The notes under the pieces were generated by a model. It saw nothing but the letters and a program-made list of their open reading frames with translations. It was not told where the DNA came from and did not search any database. Below are positions 1-8,521 of a DNA stretch of 64,000 nt, piece by piece. Positions within the stretch are counted from its first letter, which is position 1. Each line of letters begins with the position of its first letter. The DNA lies in assembly GCA_002412965.1 (NCBI GenBank), contig DHWB01000004.1, forward strand, positions 1-64,000. Reading direction: 5' to 3'. Both the position numbers and the translations under genes were made by a program. The stretch is from Desulfomicrobium sp. UBA5193 (lineage in GTDB: Bacteria; Desulfobacterota; Desulfovibrionia; Desulfovibrionales; Desulfomicrobiaceae).

Positions 1-1
1 C

Positions 2-235
2 ATCACCATTCGCGGCTTCTTCGCCCTTTCGTTCATGGCCGGTTTCGTGAACCGGTTCGTCGCCCTGCCCAAGAAGATGGTCAGCATGGAAGTCTTGCCT
101 GCATCCTGGGCCGGCATGGCCAAGACCATGGACACGGTCGGCATGTATCTGTTCTTCATCGTCATTGCCCTGTTCGGCATCTGGGTATTCGGGGCATTCT
201 TCAAGAATATCAAGACTCTGAAGGGGGAGGCATAA
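2..235 (+). CDS. C-terminal end of a polytopic membrane protein (5' partial)
   Basis: The frame is open from the window edge and stops at 233-235, giving about 77 visible residues. A hydrophobic stretch (positions about 1-12) is followed by a short charged loop and a second clear membrane helix (VGMYLFFIVIALFGIWVFGA), ending in a short basic tail. The next gene begins 4 nt later, so the two are co-transcribed. The tail faintly recalls the C-terminus of TauE/SafE-type anion permeases of sulfate reducers, but too little is visible to assign a family. I treat it as a membrane transporter-like protein of unknown function. Confidence 0.6.
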   Translation: MTIRGFFALSFMAGFVNRFVALPKKMVSMEVLPASWAGMAKTMDTVGMYLFFIVIALFGIWVFGAFFKNIKTLKGEA

Positions 236-239
236 TCCT

Positions 240-941
240 ATGGTGCACAACAAAAAAGAATTCACCGGAGGCATTGTCCTCCTTGTGATCTTCTTCGTGG
301 TTCTCTTTGCCATGTTTCAGCCCCTTTTCGACGGGCACAACTCCATGGCCTATCTGGACAACCTCTATAATTCCATTTCCAAGGGTTCGGCCTATTATGT
401 GGACAACCTGAGGGAAGAGACCAAGACCGTGGCCGGCTATCAGGTCAACGTGACCATGAACATGGAGAGCGAGACCCAGGCAGCGGACAGCGTGGCTCTG
501 ATCACCGCCGCCGGAGCCACGGCTTCGGCCCAGGGCAAGAGCCTGACAGTGGCTGGCGACTACGCCGCCATCCTGAACGCGAGCCTCGATGACGCCGACA
601 AGATATACCACAACGATGGCGCCGCTTTGAAGGCCAAGTATCCTGTCTATGAAAGCAAGGACGACCGCCAAGCCACATACGACTGGAACAAGATCCTGAG
701 CGGCTTCGACAAGGAACTGAAGAAGCAGGAAGCCTTTGCGCAGGCCAAGGTGGCCTTCAACATCAACGCCAAGGTCGTGGAGACGGCGTACAACTATTAC
801 AAGGTCGTGCCCGAGAAGATCATGGACAAGATCGGGATCGTCATCTTCTCCCTGGCCTTCTATGTCTTCTACACCCTGTGGTACGGCTTCGCCATCCTCT
901 TCGTTTTCGAAGGATGGGGGCTCAAGATCAGCGGTCATTGA
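240..941 (+). CDS. Two-helix membrane protein with large extracytoplasmic domain, unknown function
   Basis: This 233-residue protein has an N-terminal membrane helix (about residues 12-30, IVLLVIFFVVLFAMF), a hydrophilic alpha-helical region of about 165 residues, and a second helix near the C-terminus (about 200-225, IGIVIFSLAFYVFYTLWYGF). The topology suggests a periplasmic domain held between two anchors. It starts 4 nt after the preceding membrane protein, with GGGGAGG upstream, and a terminator follows, so the pair is the end of one operon. I do not recognise the family. A role as an accessory subunit of the upstream transporter-like protein is inference from context only. Confidence 0.75.
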   Translation: MVHNKKEFTGGIVLLVIFFVVLFAMFQPLFDGHNSMAYLDNLYNSISKGSAYYVDNLREETKTVAGYQVNVTMNMESETQAADSVALITAAGATASAQGKSLTVAGDYAAILNASLDDADKIYHNDGAALKAKYPVYESKDDRQATYDWNKILSGFDKELKKQEAFAQAKVAFNINAKVVETAYNYYKVVPEKIMDKIGIVIFSLAFYVFYTLWYGFAILFVFEGWGLKISGH

Positions 942-995
942 TTCTTGTTGGCTCCATGCTGATGCGGGGTGCGCCCTGCAGCTCAAGCATATCTT

Positions 996-1029
996 CGGCG
1001 CGGCTTCCTTGGGGGCCGCGCCGATTTTT
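996..1029 (+). terminator. Rho-independent terminator after the membrane-protein operon
   Basis: A 9-bp GC-rich inverted repeat (CGGCGCGGC at 996-1004, GCCGCGCCG at 1015-1023) is followed by a run of five T. It lies 54 nt after the stop of the upstream gene and before the ribosome-binding site of the histidine kinase gene. Confidence 0.8.
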
Positions 1030-1087
1030 ATTTGGACCGGGCCGTGCTCCTTTGGTAGGTGGCCTAAGTCAAAGTCAGGGAGGGTGC

Positions 1088-2590
1088 ATGAATCTGTCCG
1101 AATACTACAACACCGTCATGGAGCTCAGCCACGGCATCGTCATCACCCTGGACGAAAGGGGGAGGATCATCCATGGCAATTCCCGCTTCGAGGCGGTCTC
1201 CGGCTTTGAGATCGGCCTGATCGCGGGGCGGGACTGGTTCGAAATCTGCGTGGACGCCATCGGGCGGGATCAGGCCAGGGAGGTGTTCGCAGGGATTGCC
1301 GAGGCCGGAACCCTGGCCTTCATGAAAGGTTCCCTGCGGGCCACGGATGGACGCAAGGTCTATATCGACTGGAACATGAAGCCTCTGTTCGATTCCCAGC
1401 ACGGCCTGGTCAGCGTCCTGTGCGTGGGGCAGGATGTCACGGCCCATGTCGTGCGCCAGAGGGAATTGCTGCATGAGCACGCCCGGCTGGTGGCCTTGAA
1501 CAAGGAGCTCTCCTGCCTGCACGCCATGAACCGCATCGTCTCGGACATGGACAGCCCCCTGCCCGACATCCTGCGCGAAATTCTGGCCATCATCCCGCCC
1601 TCGTTCCAGTATCCGGAATCCACGGGCGTGCGTCTGGTCCTGGACGGCCAGGCCCTGGTCTGCGGGATGTTTTCGCCCGACGCCACGTGCCGCCTGGAGC
1701 AGGATGTCCTCGTGCATCGCGTCAAGCGCGGCCACTTGAGCGTAAGCCTGTGCGGCAACGCCGAAGACGGTGCGGCCCACGCCTTTCTGCCCACGGAATT
1801 GGAGCTGCTCGGAGCCCTGGCCAAGCATGTGGGGTGGATCATCGCCAAGCGGGAGGCCCTGTCCACCAAAAGGAACCTGGAGCGTCAGCTGCAGCATGCG
1901 GACAGGCTGGCCAAGATAGGTCAGTTTGCGGCCGGGGTGGCCCATGAACTGAACGAGCCACTGGCCAATATCCTCGGCTTCGCCCAGTTGGCCGAACAGA
2001 CTCCGGGGCTTCCGGCCCAGGCAGCCAAGGATCTGGACAACATCATCAAGGCGGCTCTGCACAGCCGGGAAGTGATCAAGAAGCTGATGATCTTCGGCCG
2101 CCAGGTGCCGTTGCAGAAGACTCTGGTCGATCTGAACCAGGTTATCCGCGACACCCTGTATTTCATCGAGATGAGCGCCTCCCGCAATAAAGTGGAGGTG
2201 CGCATGGATTTGGCCGACGGCTTGCCGGCCATCATGGCCGACCCGCAGCATCTGAAGCAGGTCATGGTCAATCTGGTGGTCAATGCCATCCACGCCATGC
2301 CCAGTGGCGGGGTCTTGACCATACAGACCCTGTCCTTCAAAGATGACGTCTATCTTCTGGTCGGCGACAACGGGGTCGGCATGCCTGCGGAAGTGCGGCG
2401 GCAGATCTTCAATCCTTTCTTCACCACCAAGGACGTGGACCAGGGTACGGGCCTTGGTCTGGCCGTGGTCCACGGGATTGTCCATGCGCATGGCGGGATC
2501 ATCGAGGTCGAAAGCGAGCCGGGTCAGGGCACGCGCTTCGAGATCACCTTTCCGTGTGCCCAGACAGCGCCGGTATCTGACCAGACCTAG
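1088..2590 (+). CDS. PAS-domain sensor histidine kinase (NtrB/AtoS-like)
   Basis: The start is taken at ATG 1088, which has GGGAGGG 6-7 nt upstream; the frame is open further upstream but crosses the terminator. The 500-residue product has an N-terminal PAS domain (about 1-115), a GAF-like linker region (about 130-255), a HisKA dimerisation domain with the phosphoacceptor His in AAGVAHELNEPLANIL (about residue 282), and a HATPase_c domain with N box VNLVVNAIHAMP, G1 DNGVGMP and G2 GTGLGLAVV. No transmembrane segment is seen, so it is probably a soluble sensor. It lies just upstream of a sigma-54 response regulator, its likely phosphotransfer partner. The signal sensed is unknown. Confidence 0.92.
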   Translation: MNLSEYYNTVMELSHGIVITLDERGRIIHGNSRFEAVSGFEIGLIAGRDWFEICVDAIGRDQAREVFAGIAEAGTLAFMKGSLRATDGRKVYIDWNMKPLFDSQHGLVSVLCVGQDVTAHVVRQRELLHEHARLVALNKELSCLHAMNRIVSDMDSPLPDILREILAIIPPSFQYPESTGVRLVLDGQALVCGMFSPDATCRLEQDVLVHRVKRGHLSVSLCGNAEDGAAHAFLPTELELLGALAKHVGWIIAKREALSTKRNLERQLQHADRLAKIGQFAAGVAHELNEPLANILGFAQLAEQTPGLPAQAAKDLDNIIKAALHSREVIKKLMIFGRQVPLQKTLVDLNQVIRDTLYFIEMSASRNKVEVRMDLADGLPAIMADPQHLKQVMVNLVVNAIHAMPSGGVLTIQTLSFKDDVYLLVGDNGVGMPAEVRRQIFNPFFTTKDVDQGTGLGLAVVHGIVHAHGGIIEVESEPGQGTRFEITFPCAQTAPVSDQT

Positions 2591-2715
2591 CAGGCTGCCC
2601 CAAAACGGCGATCTGCTTCGTCACCGCAGAAAATCCAGACCCTCACGTATGAAAGAATACGCATCGGCCCTGGATTTTCTTTGTTCCTCGCATCTCACCA
2701 TTTTGGAACAGCCTG
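2591..2715. repeat. 125-bp imperfect palindromic intergenic element
   Basis: Nested inverted repeats span the gap between kinase and response-regulator genes. The outer arms are CAGGCTG..CCAAAA (2591-2606) and TTTTGG..CAGCCTG (2701-2715). The middle arms are AGAAAATCCAG (2628-2638) and CTGGATTTTCT (2670-2680). The core is CGTAT (2646-2650) and ATACG (2657-2661) around a 6-nt loop. The whole would fold into one long hairpin in RNA. It could act as a terminator or processing site between kinase and regulator, or be a copy of a REP/MITE-like dispersed repeat. Only one copy is visible in this window. Confidence 0.65.
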
Positions 2716-2772
2716 GATATTTGTAATTTTTCAACAGTCAGCTAGGCCAACGACTTAAGAAGGAAACAGGAT

Positions 2773-4107
2773 ATGCAGGACAAGGGCACGACTATTCTGG
2801 CGGTCGACGACAGCGTCGCCACTCTCGAGGTCATTTCGCGCAATCTGACCGCGGCGGGATATGTGGTCTATACCTGCGGTAGCGTCGAAGAGGCCGGGGG
2901 ATTCCTGGACGAGACACCCGTGGACCTGATCATCACCGACTACAAGATGCCCAAATCCAACGGACTCGAGCTCATCAAGTACGTGCGGGACAATTTCAAG
3001 GACACGGAGATCATGATGATCACCGGATACCCGTCCATCACCGGGGCCGTGGAGGCCATGCGCGACGGGGCCGGCGAGTATCTGGCAAAGCCGTTCACGG
3101 GCGACGAGCTCCTGGCGGTGGTCCGGCGCATCCTCGACAAGCAGGCCAGGAGGCGCGCGGTCCATGCCGACAATACGGAACTGAGCGCCTTCGGGATCAT
3201 CGGGAGCTGCCCGCAAATGCAGGCCGTCTTCGGCCTCATCCGCAAAGCCTCCCAAACGAGCGCCAACGTGTTCATTTCCGGGGAATCCGGCACGGGCAAG
3301 GAGCTGGTGGCCAGGGCCGTGCACTACAACAGCGACCGCCGGGCCTCGGCTTTCGTGCCGGTCAACTGCTCGGCCATTCCCGACACGCTGCTTGAGAGCG
3401 AACTTTTCGGGCACGTCAAGGGCGCCTTTACCGGAGCCAAGGACAGCCGAGCCGGTTTTTTTGAAATCGCCAACAACGGGACCATCTTTCTGGACGAGAT
3501 CGGGGACGCAAGCCCGAGCCTGCAGGCCAAGCTGCTGCGGGTCATGCAGAGCAAGGAATTCTGCATGGTCGGGTCATCGCGCACCCGGACCGTGGACACC
3601 CGCATCATCGCGGCCACGCACAAGGACTTGCGTCATCTGGTGACGCAGGGCCTGTTTCGCGAAGACCTCTTCTACCGTATCCATGTCGTCGAAATCCCGC
3701 TGCCGTCCCTGTCCGAGCGCGGGGACGACATCCTCAAGCTGGCCAATCACTTTCTGCGCAAGTTCGCCGGGGACATGAACCGCGAGGTGCCGCGCCTGAC
3801 CGACGAGGCCCTGTCGGCCCTGGCGCAGTATGCCTGGCCCGGCAACGTCCGGGAGCTTGAGAATCTGCTGCAGCGGCTTGTCATCGTCGGCGACGGGCCG
3901 GTCATCGACATCACCGATCTGCCCGAGTCCATGCGTTTTTCCATCAGCCGCGACCGTCACGGGGACAAGACCCTGGCCGAGGTGGAAGCCGATCACATCC
4001 GCGGCGTCCTGGCCCGGACCGGCGACAACAAGACCCGTGCCGCCGAGATCCTGGGCATAGACCGCAAGACCCTGCGCGAGAAATTGAAGCGGCTCGGTCT
4101 GGGCTGA
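2773..4107 (+). CDS. Sigma-54-dependent response regulator (NtrC family)
   Basis: The 444-residue protein has three parts. A receiver domain (about 1-120) carries the phospho-acceptor Asp in LIITDYKMP. An AAA+ sigma-54 activation domain (about 145-380) has Walker A GESGTGKE, the RNA-polymerase contact loop GAFTGA and Walker B FLDEIGD. A Fis-type helix-turn-helix lies at the C-terminus (AAEILGIDRKTLREKLKRLG). The ATG at 2773 follows AAGAAGGAAA. It sits downstream of the PAS histidine kinase, so the two probably form a two-component system that activates a sigma-54 promoter; the target is not evident nearby. Confidence 0.95.
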   Translation: MQDKGTTILAVDDSVATLEVISRNLTAAGYVVYTCGSVEEAGGFLDETPVDLIITDYKMPKSNGLELIKYVRDNFKDTEIMMITGYPSITGAVEAMRDGAGEYLAKPFTGDELLAVVRRILDKQARRRAVHADNTELSAFGIIGSCPQMQAVFGLIRKASQTSANVFISGESGTGKELVARAVHYNSDRRASAFVPVNCSAIPDTLLESELFGHVKGAFTGAKDSRAGFFEIANNGTIFLDEIGDASPSLQAKLLRVMQSKEFCMVGSSRTRTVDTRIIAATHKDLRHLVTQGLFREDLFYRIHVVEIPLPSLSERGDDILKLANHFLRKFAGDMNREVPRLTDEALSALAQYAWPGNVRELENLLQRLVIVGDGPVIDITDLPESMRFSISRDRHGDKTLAEVEADHIRGVLARTGDNKTRAAEILGIDRKTLREKLKRLGLG

Positions 4108-4129
4108 TTCTTTTCGAAGCTGCCAGCGC

Positions 4130-4156
4130 AAAAAAAGGGCAGGTTTGAGCCTGCCC
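4130..4156 (-). terminator. Terminator for the HEAT/receiver gene
   Basis: GGGCAGG (4137-4143) and CCTGCCC (4150-4156) form a 7-bp stem with a 6-nt loop. Read on the minus strand the hairpin is followed by seven T (A run at 4130-4136 on the plus strand). It lies in the convergent gap and may also slow readthrough from the plus-strand regulator gene. Confidence 0.8.
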
Positions 4157-4189
4157 TCCTTCATCCGGTAAAACGGACAAATTTTTCCG

Positions 4190-5803
4190 CTACGAATACT
4201 TTTTGATCACGGCCTGCAGGCTTTCGGCCGTAAAGGGTTTGAGCAGGATGTCGTTGACGCCGGCTTCCATGGCCGCCTTGTTGTCGTTGGCTTCGTTCTG
4301 TGTGGTGACCATGACCACGGGCAACTCGGACGCGGAGAATGACGTTCTGATTTTTCGGGTGAGGTCGATGCCGGTGATATCGGGCATGTTCAAGTCCGTG
4401 AGTACCATGGCCGGAGTCTCCGTTTGCAGCCATTCCAGCGCGCTGGCCGGAAATTCGAAGAGGACCGGCTCAAAGCCGAGTTCGTGCAGGGTGGATTTGT
4501 AGATGCTCAAAATCATGCGTGAATCGTCCACTGCGCAGATCTTCTTGCGCAGCGCCTTTTTCTCTTCCGGAGCCAGCAGCTTCAGGGCCAGATCCGAATA
4601 TCCGTGTTCTTTGAGGATGCTGTAGAAGAAGTCCCGGATGTCCTGATGGGTCTGTCCGAGATATTTCAGGGCCAAGGGCTGGAATCGTTCTTCGGTCATG
4701 AGGTTCAGGAAGATATTCTTGGCCTGGGCCTTGATCACGGTCTTGATGATGCTCTGGGCGTCATCGTCCGAAGCGCCGGCCAGGTTCTTGATTCCGGCGG
4801 CCATGATTTCGTTGAAGTTGCGGTCGATGGCCTTGGCTGCGGCAATGCAGACGTGCTCCACCGGATCGCTCAAACCCTGGGTCAGGACGTAGGCCCCTCG
4901 ATCCAGGGGCAGGAGTCCGAGTGCTTCATAGGCGGCGAAACGCACGTTGGCGTCCGAGGGATGGTTGTGCAAAAGCTTGCGGATGGGCGCGATGGCGGCC
5001 GGGTCGCCGATGTCTCCGAGCACATTTAATGTATGGATCCGCAAATCCGCATCGTCGAAGAGCAGGTTCTCGGTCAGGATGGGCACGGCCTTGGGACCGA
5101 TGCCAACCAGGGTTTTTTTTGCGTAGGTGCGCAGATGGGCATATTGGGAACGGATGGCTCCATTTAATTTGTCGAGTGAAATGGAGTCCTGGACCCTGGC
5201 GAAAATGTCGAGGATGAGCAGGTCAAGCTGGTTGTCCGTGCCCATGCGCTCCGCCAGGCGCATCATGGCCGTGGGCGTGCCCAGCTTGCCCAGGGCCTTG
5301 GTGGCGGAGACGATCAGGGTGCGGTTGCCGGAATACAGGAAGTCGCTCACGGGGTTTGTGGCCTGCGGATCGCCGATTTCGCCCAAAGCCTCGATGAGCT
5401 GGTTGAGTTCGTCTACGTCCGAGGCCGCGAGCAATGCGCCCACCAGGTCCCCGACCACGGATTCAAGCCGCAGTTCGCCAGCCATGGCGATGTACATGCG
5501 CCGGTGGGGGATTTGGGGATCGCGCACTGCCTGGGAGACCAGACCCGGCTGGGCCAGGATTTTCACGGCCAGGAGCTCGCGGACCAAAGGCAGGCTTGCC
5601 ACCATGTCCCTGTGTTCGGATATGAAGCGGGCCAGGATGGGCACGGCAAAATCCGGCGCAGCTGCGCGAAATGCTCCCAGCACCTGCTCGCGCATGGTTC
5701 TGTCCACGTTTTCCAGGTAGGCCAGCACCAGCCGGGCCTTGATGGGGTCCTTTCTGGCGATGTTTTCCTTGATCTCGGCAAGCAGGTGGGCGTGATCAGC
5801 CAT
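4190..5803 (-). CDS. HEAT-repeat protein with C-terminal response-regulator receiver domain
   Basis: The start is taken at ATG 5803 (MADHAHLLAEIKENIA), with GGGAGG 6 nt upstream; it overlaps the end of the purine nucleoside phosphorylase gene by 8 nt, implying translational coupling. The 537-residue product has about 400 residues of alpha-helical HEAT/PBS-lyase-type repeats (for example LGDIGDPAAIAPIRKLL and ALGEIGDPQATNPV), then a CheY-like receiver (about 415-537) with phospho-acceptor Asp in AMVLTDLNMPDITGID and the conserved Lys near DILLKPF. No output domain follows, so it probably acts by protein-protein contact through the repeats. Its cognate kinase is unknown. Confidence 0.88.
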   Translation of the reverse strand: MADHAHLLAEIKENIARKDPIKARLVLAYLENVDRTMREQVLGAFRAAAPDFAVPILARFISEHRDMVASLPLVRELLAVKILAQPGLVSQAVRDPQIPHRRMYIAMAGELRLESVVGDLVGALLAASDVDELNQLIEALGEIGDPQATNPVSDFLYSGNRTLIVSATKALGKLGTPTAMMRLAERMGTDNQLDLLILDIFARVQDSISLDKLNGAIRSQYAHLRTYAKKTLVGIGPKAVPILTENLLFDDADLRIHTLNVLGDIGDPAAIAPIRKLLHNHPSDANVRFAAYEALGLLPLDRGAYVLTQGLSDPVEHVCIAAAKAIDRNFNEIMAAGIKNLAGASDDDAQSIIKTVIKAQAKNIFLNLMTEERFQPLALKYLGQTHQDIRDFFYSILKEHGYSDLALKLLAPEEKKALRKKICAVDDSRMILSIYKSTLHELGFEPVLFEFPASALEWLQTETPAMVLTDLNMPDITGIDLTRKIRTSFSASELPVVMVTTQNEANDNKAAMEAGVNDILLKPFTAESLQAVIKKYS

Positions 5804-6632
5804 GACGGCCTCCCAGGTTGGGGATGAGGGCGGAAAGAAGCGACCCCAGAGCGGCGGCGGACTCGTTGGCCTGGCGCAGGATGTCCTCATGTGAGGTGGC
5901 GGCCATGCAGTCCGGCAGGTTTTTGTTGGTCAGGCAGGAAATTCCGAGCACCTTCATGCCCATGTGATGGGCGATGATGGCTTCGGGCACTGTGGACATG
6001 CCGATGGCGTCGGCCCCCACAATGCGGTACATGCGTGTTTCGGCGGGGGTTTCAAGGCTGGGTCCGGCGACCGCGACGTACACGCCCTGTTCCAGGCGCT
6101 GCCCGCAGGCCAGGGCTGCCTGCATGGCCTTTTCGCGCAAGGCCGGGCAGTAGACCTGCGACATGTCCGGGAATCTGGGCCCCCAGGCCTCGACATTGGG
6201 CCCGGTCAGCGGATTGTGTCCGGTCATGTTGATGTGGTCGGTCAGCAGCATGAGGCCGCCTGTGGCGAAAAGCGGGTTCAAGGCTCCGGCCGCGTTGGTC
6301 AGGATCAGGCTTTCGGCTCCAAGGAGGCCCAGCACCCGTACCGGCAGCGTCACTTCGTGCGGGGTGTACCCTTCATACAGGTGGAACCGGCCGGAAAAAA
6401 TGAAAACCGATACGCCCTTGATTTGGGCCTCAAGCAAGGCCCCGGCGTGTCCTTCCACTGTGGAGACCGGAAAACCGGGAATGTCCGAGTAGGGGATGCG
6501 CTTGCGGATGGTCCCGGCTTCGATCCAGTTCCCTAGGCCGCTGCCGAGCACCAATCCGATTTTGGGCAGGCCCTGGCAGGCTTTTTTGATCCAGGCGGCA
6601 GCGGTTTCAACTCTATTCCTTATATCATGCAT
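5796..6632 (-). CDS. Purine nucleoside phosphorylase (PNP/MTAP family)
   Basis: The enzyme splits purine nucleosides with phosphate to free base and (deoxy)ribose-1-phosphate for salvage. The glycine-rich phosphate loop GLVLGSGLGNW is near the N-terminus, followed by FSGRFHLYEGY, LTNAAGALNP, GPSLETPAE and the nucleoside-binding region GADAIGMSTVPE. Length (278 residues) fits trimeric class PNPs. Two in-frame ATGs lie at 6638 and 6632; AAGGA sits only 2 nt from the first but 8 nt from the second, so 6632 is preferred. It is the first gene of a two-gene unit with the HEAT/receiver protein. Confidence 0.93.
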   Translation of the reverse strand: MHDIRNRVETAAAWIKKACQGLPKIGLVLGSGLGNWIEAGTIRKRIPYSDIPGFPVSTVEGHAGALLEAQIKGVSVFIFSGRFHLYEGYTPHEVTLPVRVLGLLGAESLILTNAAGALNPLFATGGLMLLTDHINMTGHNPLTGPNVEAWGPRFPDMSQVYCPALREKAMQAALACGQRLEQGVYVAVAGPSLETPAETRMYRIVGADAIGMSTVPEAIIAHHMGMKVLGISCLTNKNLPDCMAATSHEDILRQANESAAALGSLLSALIPNLGGRHG

Positions 6633-6638
6633 GGTCAT

Positions 6639-6982
6639 GTTCCTTGGTGTTTGGCCGCCTGCGGGCGGTTTGATTCATGAATCTGGACAGCGCGAAAAGC
6701 GCGGTTATAAGATATATTTTGGTTGTACCAAGTGCTTCGGCCATGTTTTTTGCGAGTATTCATTCCATAAATGATATCGGCTGGATATTGCAACCCTGTT
6801 GGTAATTGTTACGATTTTGGCAATGGGCAGACAGCGCTTTTTTCCTTTTTGCCAGGGGTGTACCCGCCCTGCAAGACTTGCCCCGCGGACATTATGGATA
6901 TAAGCGGGTCCGGCCTTGTGACGGATTTTCCGTCTTTTTTACCAACGCCAAACAGTTCACTCAAGGAAAGGCTCTTGTAGAC
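6639..6982. other. 344-bp divergent intergenic region
   Basis: This gap separates the divergent PNP and biotin carboxylase genes and must hold both promoters. It is more AT-rich in the middle (about 6700-6830). The only notable signal is AGGAAAGG (6964-6971) before the biotin carboxylase start. I see no credible gene, riboswitch or terminator in it; short open frames here do not resemble known proteins. Confidence 0.5.
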
Positions 6983-8413
6983 ATGAAGAATCCTAGCGAA
7001 CCCCAAAAACATAAAATTCTCATTGCCAACCGGGGTGAGATCGCGATCCGCATCATGCAGGCCTGCCGCAAGCTGGGCCTGGCTTTTGTGGCGCTTTTCA
7101 CCGAACCGGACAAGCACAGCGAGCACTGTGTCCTGGCCCGCAAACTTGGCGGGGACGAGTCCCTGTACCGGGTCAGTTCCTATCTCGACGCCAACGAAAT
7201 CTTTGCCGTGGCCGACCAGTCGGGTGCCACGGCCATCCATCCCGGATACGGCTTTTTCGCTGAAGACTACCGTTTTGCCCGCCGCGTGGCCCAGCGGGAG
7301 CGCAAGCTGATCTTCATCGGCCCGTCCTGGCAGGTCATCCGCGAGCTCGGCGACAAGATCAACACCAAGCGCCTGGCCCGCAAGCTTGGCGTGCCCACCG
7401 TGCCCGGATCGGACAAGCCCGTCACCGACGATCTCGAAGCCGAAAACATCGCCAAGTCCCTGTTCGAGTTCCAGAAGGAGCAGGGCATCAATAATCCCGT
7501 CATCCTGGTCAAGGCCTCGGCCGGCGGCGGGGGCATGGGTATTGAGGAAGTGGACGATCTGGACAAGTTCCGGAGCGTCCTGCGGCGCATCAAGAGCTAC
7601 TCCAAGCGCCAGTTCCGCGATGAGGGCGTGCTCATCGAGCAGCGCATCTTCGACTTCAACCACCTTGAGGTGCAGGTTCTGTCCGACCGCACGGGCCAGA
7701 ACCCCGTCCATTTCGGCACCCGCAACTGCTCGGTGCAGTCTCCGGGACACCAGAAACGCATCGAGGTCGCGCCCGGCTTCGATCCGTCCTCCCTGCGTTA
7801 CGCCTTTGACGCGAAGAAGGTGCTTGAAGACATCACAGAATATTCCCTGCGCATGGCCCGCGAAGCCGGATACGACAATGTCGGCACCTGGGAATGGATC
7901 GTCAGCCCCACGGGACAGCCGTTCCTGATGGAAGTCAACACCCGCATCCAGGTCGAGAACGGGGTCTCGGCCCGCATCGCCGCCATCAAGGGCAAGGGCG
8001 ACGTGGACCTCATCGCCGAGCAGATCCGAGTCGGGCTGGGCGCTCCCATGGGATACACCCAAAAAGACATCACCCTGAAGGGCGTGGGCATCGAATACCG
8101 CATCATCGCCGAGGATCCGGACAACAAGTTCGCTCCCTGGGTCGGCCGGATAACATCCTTTGGCTGGCCTGAGTCGTCCTGGCTCAAACTGCACAGCCAG
8201 GTGCCCACGGACCGCGAATACGAGATCCCGACGGATTTCGACCCCAATCTGGCCCTGGCCATCATCTGGGGCAAGGATCTGGCCGAGGCCAAGGAGCGGG
8301 GCGTGGAGTTCCTGAATTCCCTGACCCTTTTGGGCGAAAATGCTTCCGGAGAATCGCTCCGGTCAAATATCGAATTCCTGAAACGCAAGACCGAGGGCAT
8401 CCTGGCTTTCTAG
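6983..8413 (+). CDS. Biotin carboxylase (AccC-like) subunit
   Basis: The start is taken at ATG 6983 (MKNPSEPQKHKILIANRGE); upstream sequence is open but non-conserved. The 476-residue protein has the biotin carboxylase N-terminal domain (ILIANRGEIAIRI), the ATP-grasp domain with the glycine-rich loop KASAGGGGMGIEEV (about residues 176-189), the carboxylation region RNCSVQSPGHQKRIE, and the catalytic segment MEVNTRIQVENGVSARI, in which the Glu, Asn and Arg residues of the family are kept. It would carboxylate biotin on a carrier using ATP and bicarbonate. The carboxyltransferase and a biotinyl-like protein follow, so this is an acyl-CoA (probably acetyl-CoA) carboxylase operon. Confidence 0.9.
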   Translation: MKNPSEPQKHKILIANRGEIAIRIMQACRKLGLAFVALFTEPDKHSEHCVLARKLGGDESLYRVSSYLDANEIFAVADQSGATAIHPGYGFFAEDYRFARRVAQRERKLIFIGPSWQVIRELGDKINTKRLARKLGVPTVPGSDKPVTDDLEAENIAKSLFEFQKEQGINNPVILVKASAGGGGMGIEEVDDLDKFRSVLRRIKSYSKRQFRDEGVLIEQRIFDFNHLEVQVLSDRTGQNPVHFGTRNCSVQSPGHQKRIEVAPGFDPSSLRYAFDAKKVLEDITEYSLRMAREAGYDNVGTWEWIVSPTGQPFLMEVNTRIQVENGVSARIAAIKGKGDVDLIAEQIRVGLGAPMGYTQKDITLKGVGIEYRIIAEDPDNKFAPWVGRITSFGWPESSWLKLHSQVPTDREYEIPTDFDPNLALAIIWGKDLAEAKERGVEFLNSLTLLGENASGESLRSNIEFLKRKTEGILAF

Positions 8414-8521
8414 CATTTGCCCCGGAGCCCAGGAATCCTCCGCGCTCGACACTGATTAAGCGCTCAAGCGACGCCGGACGACCCGGTATAACCCAAGCCT
8501 GCGAGGCAATCGCGAACCCTT

